From positions 34,530,573-34,594,572 of the forward strand of contig OZ029915.1 in the NCBI GenBank assembly GCA_964023275.1: a stretch of 64,000 nt of DNA, given 5' to 3'. The position numbers and the translations under genes were made by a program. The stretch comes from Norana najaformis (lineage: Eukaryota; Annelida; Clitellata; Crassiclitellata; Hormogastridae). Within the stretch, counting starts at the first letter, position 1, and each line of letters begins with the position of its first letter. Of this stretch, positions 62,486 through 64,000 are shown one piece after another. The notes under the pieces were generated by a model. The model was not told where the DNA came from, did no database searches, and saw nothing but the letters and a program-made list of their open reading frames with translations.

Positions 62486-63659
62486 CATTGTGATTAATAT
62501 AATGATTATGGTTCATATAATGATTAAGCGTTATGGTCCGCTGAGCAGCAAGTGCCGTTGGCTCCTGTTTTCCACGCTTGCCCTCCTTCTGTCGACGATT
62601 CTGAAACCAAACCTAAAAGATAGAAACCGTAAGTTAGGTCTTCTTTGATAAGGGCATCAATTATTATTATTATTATTATTATTATTATGCATTTATTAGG
62701 CGCCACTATTTAATGACTAAGGATCAAACAATGGCGCTTAGCAACTGTGCTCTGAGTGCTTCCCACAAAGAACGCAGGCTCCTATTCTTTGGCCATGTCG
62801 CATGAGCTCCACCGAATGAGGACCATAGAAGCGCTCTACGAGCAGCAATGAATAAAGCCCCTAGGACTGGAAGAGACCACATGCGTGGCAAGGAATAAGT
62901 GGATTAGATTAGTAGAAAAGGATTTCAAATGTTGTGGATTTGGGCTCAATACTGTTTGGAATAAGGCCCAGGACAGGAAGACGTGGCGTCGCATCATCAA
63001 TACGGCAACACTCACCTGGAATAACTCCCCCCCGAGAGATTGCCCAACCCATGCAAGTGTCTGGGCGCTAGTTCAGTAAATGTTCCTTCTCAGGAAATCC
63101 ATTGTTGCTTCCTTTTTCTTCTTTTCCTGTCCCTCTTCCTTTTCCTGCTTCCCGGCTTCTTTCCCGCCTCTGTTTTCGCCAGATAGCTCATTGATAAAAA
63201 TTTACTATGTTCTCATTTCGTGAAATAGTGTTTATAATGTCGTCTGTTCTAAGCGCATTATCATATAGATTAGTATCATTTAATTCGCGAGACAGCCCCA
63301 TCGTTTATCCAGGGCAACAAAAATTATTACATAGATTATAGAACAAGCTTGGATATAGATCATTATTTGCCTAACCTGAATGACTCTCATACTGAGTCCC
63401 GTCACCTGGGCCAGCTGCTCCTTTTTTGGTTTCGCCGGTTTGTGGTCTAAGAGAAAAGCGGCTGTTAGCACTTCCAGCTGCTCCGGATTAATGGAAGTTC
63501 TCGGCTCCCGCTTTTTCTTTGGAAACTCCTCCTGCGTCGATAACTCTGCCTCATCTTCTTTATCATCATCTCCCTCGTCCTCAGCAACTTTCTCATCCTC
63601 ATTCTTATCATCCTTCACGTCTTCCTGCTCTTCCTCTTCTTCTATTTGCTCTTCATTTT
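62486..63659 (-). CDS. LIM-class homeobox gene (Lhx1/5-like), homeodomain exons, partial
   Basis: Exon 63659-63376 (acceptor TTTCTTTAG, phase 1) encodes an acidic Glu/Asp stretch and homeodomain residues 1-46. Exon 62612-62486 (acceptor CTTTTAG) continues at residue 47. The joined homeodomain is gap-free. It has Arg5 in EPRTSI, Leu16, Phe20, the loop [16 protein letters not shown], and helix 3 [15 protein letters not shown] with Trp48, Phe49, Gln50, Asn51 and Arg53. By eye it is nearest to Lhx1/5/lin-11 (PRTTI, KEQLAQETGLNMRVIQ-type). The intron falls exactly between residues 46 and 47 in phase 0, a common position in LIM homeobox genes. The second exon probably ends at ATG|GTAAGA (62486); otherwise the frame stops at 62442. 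LIM domains would be encoded beyond 64000. Divergent positions (Ser7, Asn9, Glu11, Gly56) make it an unusual member. It is expected to bind TAAT-type DNA sites in the nucleus. Confidence 0.85.
62657..62690. repeat. (ATT)n run in the homeobox intron
   Basis: About 11 ATT units between the two homeobox exons. Confidence 0.9.
62735..63085 (+). mobile_element. LINE C-terminal fragment inside the homeobox intron
   Basis: 62766-62805 reads [13 protein letters not shown] then a stop. 62808-62880 reads [17 protein letters not shown]. After a frame change 62885-63010 reads [12 protein letters not shown] and [20 protein letters not shown]. This R.L.FFGH..R … GR..GR…W…D….DR..WR pattern is the usual C-terminus of non-LTR ORF2. 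It lies opposite to the host gene and is dead. Confidence 0.75.
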
Positions 63660-64000
63660 CTAAAGAAATTACATTCGAATTAAATATTTTAAATTTAAAA
63701 TCTCAACTCGTAAAATTGATTGTCATTAATGGAACTTGTGTCCAAGCTGTGAGGTCAGGTACCAGATCCGCCATCAAAAGTCCCTCTATAAAGGAAAGAA
63801 GAAAACTAATGCATGGGGTAAAGCTTGGAAGATGTCACGCAAGCTTACATGGAGAACAGCCAATCCATGGCAATTTAATGTTTTGCAAGGATATGTAGTG
63901 TAAGGTAATGTTACATACTTATACACTGTTCAATTCGTTCTTCCAAAATTACTTATGCACCACCGGCTTATGCTGGATTTCTTCCCTCTCCTGATGCTGC
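63660..64000 (-). other. upstream intron of the homeobox gene
   Basis: No LIM domain or other exon is visible up to the window edge. Confidence 0.4.

Overview
The window is nuclear DNA from an animal. It shows spliced genes with conserved metazoan proteins, GT-AG introns of several hundred bases to many kilobases, tRNA-headed SINEs, non-LTR retrotransposon remains, DNA transposons and very many microsatellites. Nothing bacterial is present. The species cannot be fixed from this sequence. The repeats suggest a bilaterian invertebrate, perhaps marine (inference), and the palindrome TAGGCCTA is strongly over-represented.

Layout. 1-2 kb holds a SINE, a perfect hairpin palindrome and, on the minus strand, a candidate first exon of a secreted protein. 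4.2-6.0 kb holds an intact piggyBac-type transposase on the minus strand. 6.5-7.8 kb is a LINE fragment with its tail. 7.93-12.27 kb is the complete five-exon gene for RNA polymerase II subunit RPB4 (POLR2D), plus strand. It has 142 residues and an apparent GC-AG third intron. At 14.2 kb a piece of its exon 4 and intron 4 is duplicated between a SINE and a candidate MITE. From 16 to 36 kb there are mostly decayed LINEs, SINEs, tandem repeats and one promoter-like array (two CRE sites, CCAAT, TATA) near 22.3 kb.

From about 37 to 59.8 kb, plus strand, I infer one gene for a single-pass membrane protein. It has a signal-peptide exon (37.5 kb, candidate), one FN3 domain as a phase 1-1 exon (55.6 kb), a transmembrane exon (57.7 kb) and a long cytoplasmic tail exon (58.8-59.8 kb) with a degenerate repeat of about 18 residues. 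The membrane segment resembles FNDC4/FNDC5. The long first intron would contain a candidate small secreted protein on the minus strand (49 kb) and a 390-bp non-autonomous hAT element with an 8-bp target duplication (49.8-50.2 kb).

At the right end, minus strand, two exons encode a complete homeodomain of LIM class, closest by eye to Lhx1/5, split by an intron between homeodomain residues 46 and 47. The LIM-domain exons would lie beyond the right edge. The genes show no functional linkage to each other; this is an ordinary gene-poor, repeat-rich animal region.
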